Of a stretch of DNA of 5,347 bases, positions 1 to 5,293 are shown one piece after another; the stretch's first letter is position 1, and every line of letters starts with the position of its first letter. This stretch comes from an uncultured Gammaproteobacteria bacterium (GTDB lineage Bacteria; Pseudomonadota; Gammaproteobacteria; GCA-2729495): contig CAMYJV010000235.1 in NCBI GenBank assembly GCA_947258805.1, positions 1-5,347 on the forward strand, in the 5' to 3' direction. A program made the translations under genes and the position numbers. The notes beneath the pieces were generated by a model, which saw nothing but the letters and a program-made list of their open reading frames with translations, had not been told where the DNA came from and searched no databases.

Positions 1-493
1 CAGCGCCCAACTGATTGACGTAGGCGGCCTGACCGGTTTCGATCATGGCGCTCATTAACTGCGCCTGGGTGCAGAGAAAAATCTGTGTCATCAGGTTCGG
101 CGCCGCGTAGTTAAGCGACGGTGCCGAGTGGCCCAGGATCAGGCCGTCAAAACGAGACCGCAGATACTGGTCGTTGCTGTAGTCAGCCTGGTAGGCGAAG
201 CCTGCCAGCAAGGTCAGGTACCGAAAGAGGCGCTCCTCGCCCCGGGTCCCGGCCCCGGTCCCATAGCGTTGCAGGTTCTGCATCTCCGCCTGTGTGGCGG
301 CTCGGCCATCCGGAAACCAGCTCACGCCCAAGGTTTGCCGTTCCTGCTCGCTGGCCTTCGACGTGCAGGTGAGTTCCCGCTGCGCCTTGACCATCCAGTT
401 TTGTGCCGTCGCCGATAAGGGCCATGCGACGGTGATCAGGACAACTGCCAGAGTTGCCAGGATCTTTGCAGGCCTGTGACTAGTTTGTGGCAT
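1..493 (-). CDS. Exported protein of unknown family, 3' end beyond the window
   Basis: This open frame starts with ATG at 493-491 and stays open for 164 codons to the left edge, so the C-terminus is missing. The N-terminus is a good Sec signal peptide: a basic stretch (His6, Arg7, Lys10), a hydrophobic core at about residues 11-26, and likely cleavage after SATA at residue 30. The mature part begins QNWMVKAQREL. It has two cysteines in view (Cys43, Cys141) that could pair in the periplasm, and an aromatic-rich, probably helical middle (about 86-120). I recognise no domain and see no TPR periodicity. The start lies inside the end of the FecR-like gene (14-bp overlap with its stop), which supports translational coupling; no strong ribosome site precedes it. 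Export and the operon position suggest it works with the CHASE2 and FecR-like proteins. CHAT or TPR partners occur near CHASE2 genes in other bacteria, but nothing seen here shows this protein is one. Confidence 0.75.
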   Translation of the reverse strand, partial: MPQTSHRPAKILATLAVVLITVAWPLSATAQNWMVKAQRELTCTSKASEQERQTLGVSWFPDGRAATQAEMQNLQRYGTGAGTRGEERLFRYLTLLAGFAYQADYSNDQYLRSRFDGLILGHSAPSLNYAAPNLMTQIFLCTQAQLMSAMIETGQAAYVNQLGA

Positions 494-1346
494 CCAGGTC
501 GAGACTCGGGTCGCCCCACATGACGAGATCGCCGAAAGTACCCGCCATTACGCCACCGTCACGTATCCATGGTCGGAGCTGCTGAAAACTTTCCAGGCGC
601 CAGCTGCCGCCGTCGTAGTTCGCGAGCCACGCGGCGTAGGCAACGACATCGAGTTCGGTCTGGACATCCGCTTGATTAATCGGGCCGGCCGGCAAATCGC
701 CCAGGGTGACGGTCACCGTAATCGCCTGCGCCTGCGCATCACGCAAGGTCAGCTGGTAATCGCCCGCCGCCAGGCCGCGCCCATCGAACCGGGTCAGTGG
801 CCGTTTCAGGTCATCCTGGCGGATGCGGTTAGCCTCCGTGCCCTCCAGGCTTAGCGAATAAGGCGCGCAGCCGCCAACCCAGGCCAGCGCAATATTCTCG
901 TGACCGACGCTCAGGTATGTCGTTTCGCGCAGGACCGGTGCGTCGAACACCAAGGCAGCGTTTTTGCAGTCGCCGGGATTCCTGGTCGCCAGGTTGGCTC
1001 CCTGCCGGTATTGCCGACCCAGGATGACCTGCAGTCGGTCATATATTCTGGCGGTCATGCCCATGGGCTCTTTCTCAGGCACCGAGAAAGTCGTCGGACC
1101 CTCGATGGTATCCCGGCCACCGTCGGCATAAGCGACTACCAGGCTGCCTCCGTCAGCGACCCTGACGGCATCTCCGGCATAAAGCGGTGTGCCGAGTCCC
1201 GCGGTGGATTCCTCGCCGTCGCTGCGGACAATGATGTGCTCGGCTTTCGGTGGCAAATACTTGGCAACGACCGCGGCTGCGTCTTCAGCGACAGCAAACG
1301 AAGGGAGCAGGAACAACAAGGCGATGACAGGTGTGCGGAGGATCAT
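480..1346 (-). CDS. Exported FecR-like domain protein
   Basis: The 288-residue protein has a signal peptide (residues 1-20, MILRTPVIALLFLLPSFAVA, likely cleaved before Glu21). A FecR-like beta domain follows at about 35-90: LYAGDAVRVADGGSLVVAYADGG at 55-77 matches the family pattern of a 'GD.V.T...G...I.F.DG' strand pair. Residues about 150-217 look like a second beta-sandwich, ending in GLAAGDYQLTLRDAQAQ-type strands. The C-terminus (about 223-260) is probably helical. Cys127 and Cys160 may form a disulphide. Classical FecR proteins sense at the membrane with an N-terminal anti-sigma region and a TM helix. This one is instead wholly exported, so it is a FecR-fold periplasmic protein rather than an anti-sigma factor; no sigma gene is visible nearby. 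It starts 5 bp after the CHASE2 stop and overlaps the next gene by 14 bp. The family call is good; the role, perhaps as periplasmic partner of the CHASE2 sensor, is inference. Confidence 0.8.
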   Translation of the reverse strand: MILRTPVIALLFLLPSFAVAEDAAAVVAKYLPPKAEHIIVRSDGEESTAGLGTPLYAGDAVRVADGGSLVVAYADGGRDTIEGPTTFSVPEKEPMGMTARIYDRLQVILGRQYRQGANLATRNPGDCKNAALVFDAPVLRETTYLSVGHENIALAWVGGCAPYSLSLEGTEANRIRQDDLKRPLTRFDGRGLAAGDYQLTLRDAQAQAITVTVTLGDLPAGPINQADVQTELDVVAYAAWLANYDGGSWRLESFQQLRPWIRDGGVMAGTFGDLVMWGDPSLDLDATN

Positions 1347-1351
1347 GATGG

Positions 1352-2434
1352 CTAGCTCCTCTCGTTACGCAAGTAGTCCGGTAACAGTATACGCCAGCCA
1401 AATTCCCGGAAATCGTTCCAGAACGGCTCGCAAAGCCACGCCAGCACACGAAACTGAATGAACAATAAGGCGGCCAGCTGCAGCTGCATGAAGATCGCGT
1501 AGTGAGAGAAAGCCCCGGCCGATATCGCCGCGATCAGCACAACAGTCAGCGCGGCGATCGGAAATGACACCAGGCACAAGATTAAGAACAATGTAGCGAC
1601 AATGATTCGTTGCAACCATTCGGGCGAGTCGCCGGAAGCGAGTTGCGGTTGCGCATGCATAATCGTATTCGCCTGCACAACGGCGCCGGGCAAGACGCCT
1701 AACGGAGTCAGTCGGAGATCCTGGCCCGCCGCATGACTGCCGCCGACAATCGCGACCCGGTCTTTGAACAAGGCGGCGAAGTCTATGTTGGTCCCATCTA
1801 GCAGGTATTTGGCCGGAACCTTCCGAGCGGCGCTGTCTGCGGATGGAAACCATATGTCAACTTCATCGCTGCCTGATTGCTCAGCGGACGCGAAACCGTA
1901 TTCCTCGGTATAGATAATGGGATAGGCGTCCAGGTCGACAACGGCCGGGCATTCGTCGCTCGCCAGGACGGGCGGCCGCAGCTTCCCCGCCGCAATGGTG
2001 GCAACCGACGGCAATACGAGGGCGTTGTCTTCGCCGCATAAAGCCAGCCAGGGCAGCCATTCGCGCAGTGCCCCATCGCCGTCGCTGATGAAGTAAGCGT
2101 GCGCCCATTGCAGCCAGGCGCTGTTAGCAGCAAAAACATCATCGTAGGGGGTAGGGATCTGCTCAATGCCGTTATCTGTGTCCTCAATGTGACGCACAAA
2201 TACCAGCTGTGCAGGCCCCGTATAGTCACGCAGGAATGACGCAAGTGCCGGGTTGCGTTCTCCCCACGCGATGTCGATGTCGACGACCAGGAGTGACGCG
2301 CCCGACGTCGCTAACGGGGCAAGTATTTTTACCAGTTCACCTCGGGGCGTCACCGTGGGCATACCCCAGGTGTCCCGATACAGGGCGTTGTCGATATCAA
2401 TATAGGTGACCGGTGTCGTATCGCCTGGCCGCAC
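1352..2434 (-). CDS. CHASE2-domain membrane protein without fused output domain
   Basis: The 360-residue protein is mostly a CHASE2 extracytoplasmic sensor domain (about 8-262). Its opening strand VTYIDIDNAL and the following PRGELVKILAPLATSGASL...VVDIDIAW match the family's 'V.IDI...PR..LA.LL..L...GA..I..D' pattern. The closing signature is clear at 223-262: FKDRVAIVGGSHAAGQDLR, TPLG, LPGAVVQANTI. Three membrane helices follow (about 276-294, 293-310, 311-333), then a ~27-residue tail rich in aromatic and charged residues. CHASE2 proteins usually have a helix before the sensor domain and a kinase, cyclase, phosphatase or CHAT output after the helices; here both are absent. The start is uncertain: GTG at 2434 is the only usual start codon in the frame, which is open back to 2521, and it has no ribosome site. 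The upstream in-frame codons read WVRTAVFAVV, resembling the region just before CHASE2 in relatives. It is the first gene of the operon and must signal through a separate partner, or the N-terminus is degraded. Confidence 0.8.
   Translation of the reverse strand: MRPGDTTPVTYIDIDNALYRDTWGMPTVTPRGELVKILAPLATSGASLLVVDIDIAWGERNPALASFLRDYTGPAQLVFVRHIEDTDNGIEQIPTPYDDVFAANSAWLQWAHAYFISDGDGALREWLPWLALCGEDNALVLPSVATIAAGKLRPPVLASDECPAVVDLDAYPIIYTEEYGFASAEQSGSDEVDIWFPSADSAARKVPAKYLLDGTNIDFAALFKDRVAIVGGSHAAGQDLRLTPLGVLPGAVVQANTIMHAQPQLASGDSPEWLQRIIVATLFLILCLVSFPIAALTVVLIAAISAGAFSHYAIFMQLQLAALLFIQFRVLAWLCEPFWNDFREFGWRILLPDYLRNERS
1356..1360 (-). promoter_or_regulatory. Ribosome binding site of the FecR-like gene
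   Basis: AGGAG within GAGAGGAG lies 9 bases before the ATG at 1346 and inside the last codons of the CHASE2 gene. It fixes the start at MILRTP and supports coupling of the two genes. Confidence 0.75.
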
Positions 2435-2466
2435 GACGGCGAATACGGCGGTGCGAACCCAGCTTA

Positions 2467-2495
2467 TTGAAAAGTTTGTAGGAAGTGCTGATACT
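2467..2495 (+). promoter_or_regulatory. Candidate sigma70-type promoter toward the 154-residue protein gene
   Basis: TTGAAA (2467-2472, 5 of 6 to consensus) is followed after 17 bases by GATACT (2490-2495, 4 of 6). It is about 110 bases upstream of the ATG at 2606. It overlaps the upstream open stretch of the CHASE2 frame. The call rests on consensus matching only. Confidence 0.3.
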
Positions 2496-2545
2496 GTAGC
2501 CCGAGCGCCCTGCGGCGGCGCTCAGCCGGCCCGCGACTGCGGGTC

Positions 2546-2551
2546 TATAAT
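2546..2551 (+). promoter_or_regulatory. Perfect -10 box TATAAT upstream of the 154-residue protein gene
   Basis: TATAAT is an exact -10 consensus in otherwise GC-rich DNA, 54 bases before the ATG at 2606. No good -35 is seen 16-18 bases upstream. A short perfect hairpin, CCCGC-gact-GCGGG (2530-2543), sits directly before it and could be an operator or simply reflect base composition. The opposite strand reads ATTATAGA here, so a minus-strand promoter for the CHASE2 operon could share this spot. The 2435-2605 gap holds no gene that I can see. Confidence 0.4.
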
Positions 2552-2594
2552 GTTCCCAGCCCGAATTGATGCATGCACTTGGCAGTCACCTGAC

Positions 2595-2600
2595 AGGAGG
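2595..2600 (+). promoter_or_regulatory. Strong ribosome binding site AGGAGG
   Basis: A full AGGAGG lies 5 bases before the ATG at 2606 and decides that start. It is the strongest ribosome site in the window. Confidence 0.85.
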
Positions 2601-2605
2601 CCGGC

Positions 2606-3070
2606 ATGGCAACGATAGGGGAACAAAACGAGGCCTGGCAGAGAGGCTACCGCGGCCTGCCGCCCCTGGCTTACTGGGACGTATTGGTAAAAAACGCCTA
2701 CGAACAGGGCAAGGCGCAGCGGGAACTGGACCAGCAACGCTTAAACCCCAGCGGCGATACATCCAGAGACAAAAAGTCCGGCGGTGGCGATGAGCAAACC
2801 TGGGACGACCTGATCGATCAGACAACGCTGCTGGGCCGGATCAGTCATTATGCCGGCTATGTCGGCGCTGTTGCGGGGTTTGGCGTTGGCGTGTGGCTGG
2901 CTTCGCGGGTCGGCAATATTTTTGCCTACGTGCTGCTGCCGCTGATCGGCATCCCGGTCGGGCGATTCGTCGGCGTCCTGGCGCCCAGGGCCGGCATGGT
3001 ACTGATCTGGTTGGGCCTGATCCTCGTTGTTCTCGCGTTAATCGGCTATGCGCTGGACCCGGCTCGTTAG
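2606..3070 (+). CDS. Small membrane protein of unknown function
   Basis: This 154-residue protein has two halves. Residues 1-78 are hydrophilic: EAWQRGYRGLPPLAYW and AYEQGKAQRELDQQ (about 9-44) form a conserved-looking W/GY...AY..G pattern that resembles short helical motifs such as those in ribosome modulation factor-like proteins, though similarity this short is not evidence of homology. A Ser/Gly/Lys/Asp-rich linker (about 49-62) follows. Residues about 80-100, 104-126 and 130-150 are three likely membrane helices rich in Gly and Val, the last ending GYALDPAR. No signal peptide precedes the soluble part, so it probably lies in the cytoplasm. The strong ribosome site argues that this is a real, well-translated gene. 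It is transcribed divergently from the CHASE2 operon across 171 bp and has its own promoter candidates. I do not recognise the family. Confidence 0.8.
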   Translation: MATIGEQNEAWQRGYRGLPPLAYWDVLVKNAYEQGKAQRELDQQRLNPSGDTSRDKKSGGGDEQTWDDLIDQTTLLGRISHYAGYVGAVAGFGVGVWLASRVGNIFAYVLLPLIGIPVGRFVGVLAPRAGMVLIWLGLILVVLALIGYALDPAR

Positions 3071-3246
3071 CCGATTCATCGCCCAGCGTGGTGCCGTCGC
3101 CCAGCAGCGCGGGCACAGCGTCGTAGCGAGAATGTCGGCGCACCGCAACGGTTATTTCAACCGTCGGCAGGCTGCCAGAATATCCCCTCCGATGACGAAT
3201 TATGCGACAGTTTAGTCGTCGAAATGGTAGTCAGGCCGCTTGAGTT
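3071..3246. other. Intergenic region with two small hairpins
   Basis: There is no gene in this gap. Two adjacent perfect inverted repeats are visible: ACGGTT-attte-type loop-AACCGT (3148-3164, loop ATTTC) and GGCAG-g-CTGCC (3166-3176). Neither is followed by a T-run, so they are not obvious intrinsic terminators for the gene ending at 3070. They could be operator-like sites for the SnoaL-like gene; no convincing promoter is seen. Confidence 0.35.
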
Positions 3247-3684
3247 ATGGAACAGAACAAAACCATCATCCGGCAGTTCATCGATGAGACGCTGAACCAG
3301 GGCGACATCGAGGCGGCGGAGAAGTTCGTCGCCAGGGACGTTGTCGAGCAGGTGCCGTTCCCGGGACAGGGACCGGGAATCGAGGGCGTGAAGGACGTGC
3401 TGGGTGGTATGCGGGCGGCGTTTCCAGACTTGCACTGGACGGTCGAGGAGCAGATCGCCGAGGGGGACAAGGTGGTCACCCGGTTCGAGTGGACAGGTAC
3501 CCACCGCGGCCAATTTCTCGGCGTGGCGCCCACCGGTCGGTCGGTGCAGGTGTGGGGAATTGTCATCGACCGGCTACAGGACGGGAAGATCAAGGACACG
3601 CGCATTCTGATGGACGCGCTGAGCCTGATGGCGCAACTTGGTGCAATCCCGCTTTCGCCGGGCGAGCCGGAAAGCGCGGAATAG
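3247..3684 (+). CDS. SnoaL-like (NTF2-fold) polyketide cyclase family protein
   Basis: The 145-residue protein matches the SnoaL/ester-cyclase branch of the NTF2 fold along its full usual length. An N-terminal helix (KTIIRQFIDETLNQGD, 5-20) is followed by PFPGQGPGIEGVKDVLGGMR (37-56), AFPDLHWTVEEQIAEGDKVVTRFEWTGTHRG (58-88), a PTGR turn (95-98) and strands to IDRLQDGKIKDTRILMDALSLMAQLG. The segments FPDLHWTVE, GDKVV.R, GTH.G.F and PTGR.V are hallmarks of the family. Members include true aldol cyclases of polyketide pathways and many uncharacterised small-molecule binding proteins; no polyketide genes are nearby, so a catalytic role is not supported. There is no signal peptide, so it is cytoplasmic. 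An in-frame TGA at 3241 makes ATG 3247 the earliest start; the ribosome site is weak. Codons 39-56 recur almost exactly at 5294-5347. Confidence 0.87.
   Translation: MEQNKTIIRQFIDETLNQGDIEAAEKFVARDVVEQVPFPGQGPGIEGVKDVLGGMRAAFPDLHWTVEEQIAEGDKVVTRFEWTGTHRGQFLGVAPTGRSVQVWGIVIDRLQDGKIKDTRILMDALSLMAQLGAIPLSPGEPESAE
3361..3414 (+). repeat. Direct repeat, left copy (inside the SnoaL-like gene)
   Basis: These 54 bases (codons 39-56, PGQGPGIEGVKDVLGGMR) recur at 5294-5347 with one difference, G3402 versus A5335, which is silent (Leu CTG to CTA). Upstream of 3361 the two copies do not align. The right edge of the repeat is unknown because the window ends. The copies lie 1,933 bp apart in the same orientation and flank the lipoprotein hydrolase gene. 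Confidence 0.9.
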
Positions 3685-3705
3685 CTTGTCGCTGAAGTCA
3701 GGTTG

Positions 3706-3724
3706 AAAAAACTGCCCCGCAGTT
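3706..3724 (-). terminator. Hairpin with T-run on the minus strand, possible intrinsic terminator
   Basis: AACTGC-ccc-GCAGTT (3710-3724) is a perfect 6-bp stem with a 3-base loop, 26 bases after the SnoaL-like stop. Six A's (3706-3711) precede it on the plus strand. The minus strand therefore reads stem-loop followed by TTTTTT, the layout of a Rho-independent terminator for leftward transcription. In the rightward direction only TT follows, so it would end SnoaL transcripts weakly. No minus-strand gene is seen just to its right, which makes the orientation odd. Confidence 0.4.
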
Positions 3725-3762
3725 GGTGCCTGCTTCGCCTATCAACGGGTGGGTGATCTGGC

Positions 3763-3860
3763 GTCCGCTCCTGGCCGAAAGACGACATCCAGGCGGCTCT
3801 TGGGGCGGCCTGAAGCCTGGTCTGGGTCTAAGGTCTGCTCCCGACCCGAAGCGGTCATTC
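3763..3860. repeat. Two diverged copies of a ~28-bp intergenic repeat
   Basis: Positions 3763-3790 and 3833-3860 align without gaps at 19 of 28 bases. Both begin GTCYGCTCC and end near GNCATYC. The right copy, with GGTCTGCT and AAGCGGTC around CCCGACCCG, is itself a degenerate inverted repeat. Sequences of this style are common as dispersed intergenic repeats in proteobacteria; that part is from memory and not checked. They make up much of the 222-bp gap 3685-3906, which has no gene that I can support. Confidence 0.4.
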
Positions 3861-3877
3861 GTTGCAGCCTGGCACGA

Positions 3878-3908
3878 TTGAGCGCGCCAGACCCAGAACA
3901 AATAGAAT
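3878..3908 (+). promoter_or_regulatory. Weak promoter candidate for the lipoprotein hydrolase
   Basis: TAGAAT (3903-3908, 5 of 6 to the -10 consensus) overlaps the first ATG. TTGAGC (3878-3883, 4 of 6) lies 19 bases upstream. If it is used, transcription would start near 3915 and only the second ATG (3916) could serve, nearly leaderless. Consensus matching only. Confidence 0.2.
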
Positions 3909-5004
3909 GAAATCGATGTCATTTACATTCCCCTCTGCGTTATCGACGCTTTTGTTATGTGCCGGACTCCTGGTCGCGTGTACTGACGATGCGCCCGAGC
4001 CTGGTAGTCCATCGGCCGAAGTCTCTACCGCGCAGGACGCAACACCTTTGTGGGCGAGCGTCCCGGAGACGATCTCGCCCGAATGGGGCGCGTTCTTCTC
4101 CGAGAAAGGTCAAGGCCGCGAAACACCGATGCCTGCCCCGGATGACCTCGAGGCTTGGAAGGCCGTGCAGGCCGCCAACGATGCGGCAAAGGAAGCCGCG
4201 GCGGACAACAAGGCCGCAGCGTTCGGTGTGACCTACGAGGAAAGCGAGCTTGGCGGCATTCCCGTGGTCAAGGTAACACCCTCGAAGCTTGCCAGCACGG
4301 ACAAGATCGCTGTGTACACCCACGGTGGTGCATACGTGCTGAACTCCCCTATGGCCGTGATTGAGGCGGCCATGTTCTTCGCCGCCGAAACCGGTTTGCG
4401 CGTCATTGCGGTGGAATACACGCTGGCGCCGAATTCCAAGTGGCAGGAGACAACCGACGAAGTCATAAGTGTCTTCAACGCGCTGGCCAAGCAGGGCTTC
4501 ACTGCCGACGACATCGTCCTCTACGGTGACTCCGCAGGCGGTGGCCTGGCGGCTGGCGTCACTCTCAAAATGCGCGACCTCGGTATGGAGATGCCCGCGG
4601 TGCTTGTGTTGTGGTCGCCCTGGGCGGATATATCCGAGACCGGTGACACCTACGTCACGCTCCGCGATGCCGAGCCATACTACACTTATGAACACGTTCT
4701 TGGGCCTTCAGCACTTGCGTACGCTGATGTCGAAGATCACAAGAATCCTTATGTTTCCCCAGTGTATGGCGACTTCAAGCAGGGCTTCCCGCCAACCTTG
4801 ATCCAGGGCGGTACGAAAGAACTCTTCCTCAGCAACTTCGTCCGCCTCTATCAGGCGCTCGATCAGGCGGGTCAGAAGGTGAAGCTCGATATTTACGAGG
4901 GCATGCCTCACGTGTTCGTGCCGTCACTCCCGGAGACCGCTGAGTCGCAGGCTGCTATTGCCAAAGTCCGCGATTGGGTATCCGAACACTTGCTCGACGA
5001 TTAA
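3907..5004 (+). CDS. Lipoprotein alpha/beta hydrolase, hormone-sensitive-lipase family esterase
   Basis: From ATG 3907 the protein has 365 residues. Residues 1-25 are a lipoprotein signal ending in the lipobox LVAC (Cys25). Thr at +2 gives no inner-membrane retention signal, so an outer-membrane anchor is likely. A charged, alanine-rich helical cap region (about 45-105) precedes the hydrolase fold. The oxyanion motif HGGA is at 139-142, YTLAP at 171-175, the nucleophile elbow GDSAGG at 207-212 (Ser209), SPW at 237-239, and GMPHVF carries the catalytic His335. These mark the HSL (family IV) esterases, near the epsilon-lactone and acyl-ester hydrolase group. The acid position is unusual: where many relatives have Asp (VGSDE or GTRDLFLS), this reads GGTKELFLSN, so Glu305 is the likely acid. 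A TTG 45 bases upstream would hide the signal peptide and is unlikely; ATG 3916 is an alternative start. No strong ribosome site is present. The likely role is hydrolysis of small or medium esters or lactones at the cell envelope; the substrate is unknown. Confidence 0.87.
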   Translation: MKSMSFTFPSALSTLLLCAGLLVACTDDAPEPGSPSAEVSTAQDATPLWASVPETISPEWGAFFSEKGQGRETPMPAPDDLEAWKAVQAANDAAKEAAADNKAAAFGVTYEESELGGIPVVKVTPSKLASTDKIAVYTHGGAYVLNSPMAVIEAAMFFAAETGLRVIAVEYTLAPNSKWQETTDEVISVFNALAKQGFTADDIVLYGDSAGGGLAAGVTLKMRDLGMEMPAVLVLWSPWADISETGDTYVTLRDAEPYYTYEHVLGPSALAYADVEDHKNPYVSPVYGDFKQGFPPTLIQGGTKELFLSNFVRLYQALDQAGQKVKLDIYEGMPHVFVPSLPETAESQAAIAKVRDWVSEHLLDD

Positions 5005-5097
5005 GTCGATTTCTATGACCAACAGAAGCAACGGGGTCGGACCAAGCCAAGTGATTGGTTTGCTGAAGATTTCGTCTTCTAATTGGCGTGATTTTGA

Positions 5098-5206
5098 CCT
5101 TAAGCGCGGGTTTTTCACCCCGAAAACGCGTCGCTAAGCCGCCTGGTCGTTGTCAGCCTTTTCCTTAGAGTCGTGTTTTTGGGCCCAAAAACAGGCATCT
5201 AAGCCG
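5098..5206. repeat. Two tandem 44-bp hairpin repeat units
   Basis: Unit A (5098-5141) and unit B (5163-5206) start 65 bases apart and align without gaps at 30 of 44 bases. Both begin CCTTA, have a central TTTTT...CCC.AAAA core and end CTAAGCCG. Each can fold: CTTA or CTTAG at the left end pairs with TAAG or CTAAG at the right, around a T-run/A-run stem. Mismatches fall mainly in the arms, partly keeping the pairing, as expected if the structure matters. Confidence 0.6.
5175..5192. repeat. 18-bp perfect palindrome in hairpin unit B
   Basis: GTTTTTGGGCCCAAAAAC is an exact palindrome. It lies inside an outer CTTAG/CTAAG pair (5164-5168 and 5199-5203), so the whole could extrude as a cruciform or fold as RNA. 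The stem is not followed by a T-run in either direction, so a standard terminator is unlikely. Confidence 0.75.
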
Positions 5207-5266
5207 TCATTGCCTCACCTGAGCGGCCTAAACTCCAGGTTTTCTCTATAGTTATCTTGGTCCGAC

Positions 5267-5292
5267 CCGGATATCCCGGTGGTGATATCCGG
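5267..5292. repeat. Perfect 9-bp-stem hairpin next to the terminal repeat
   Basis: CCGGATATC (5267-5275) and GATATCCGG (5284-5292) are perfect complements around the 8-base loop CCGGTGGT. The stem overlaps the right terminal inverted repeat by two bases. A longer form pairs GGTCCG (5259-5264) with CGGACC (5290-5295), with ACCCG bulged. It ends exactly where the SnoaL-like copy begins. Confidence 0.7.
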
Positions 5293-5293
5293 A

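Larger units (their letters stand above)
5034..5268. mobile_element. MITE-like 235-bp segment with 13-bp terminal inverted repeats
   Basis: GGGTCGGACCAAG (5034-5046) and CTTGGTCCGACCC (5256-5268) are perfect inverted complements and bound a gene-free segment with lower GC than the genes around it. Inside are two related hairpin units. The size, termini and lack of a transposase fit a non-autonomous mobile element or a degenerate insertion-sequence end pair. No target-site duplication is seen in the flanks (left ...GCAACG, right GGATAT...). Termini of the GGGTCGGACC kind appear beside transposase genes in other proteobacteria as I recall, which is unverified. It begins 29 bases after the hydrolase stop and could also act as that transcript's structured 3' end. 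Confidence 0.5.

Noticed and set aside
900..1355. 151-codon open frame on the plus strand
   Set aside because: It is antisense to the FecR-like gene, which has a signal peptide, a ribosome site and operon spacing.
3231..3788. 185-codon open frame on the minus strand
   Set aside because: It is antisense to the SnoaL-like gene, with low-complexity Ser/Arg-rich composition typical of a shadow frame.
3862..3906. TTG at 3862 as start of the hydrolase
   Set aside because: It would add 15 charged residues before the lipoprotein signal peptide and has no ribosome site. ATG 3907 gives a normal signal peptide.
3698..3922. 74-codon minus-strand open frame in the spacer
   Set aside because: It lies over the hairpin and the 28-bp repeats, and its peptide looks like translated intergenic repeat.
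3955..4695. 246-codon open frame on the minus strand
   Set aside because: It lies wholly antisense to the hydrolase, whose catalytic motifs are unmistakable. Its translation has no recognisable domain and it is a codon-bias shadow of the GC-rich gene.
5015..5137. 40-codon open frame after the hydrolase (starts MTNRSNG)
   Set aside because: It has no ribosome site, runs through the terminal inverted repeat and the first hairpin unit, and has no recognisable features. A weak look-alike to the SnoaL-like start (shared AACAGAA) is too short to count as the missing 5' end of the second copy.
5098..5206. CRISPR array
   Set aside because: There are only two units, they are 68 percent alike, and each is itself a large hairpin with a 21-base gap. 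No further units or cas genes are present.
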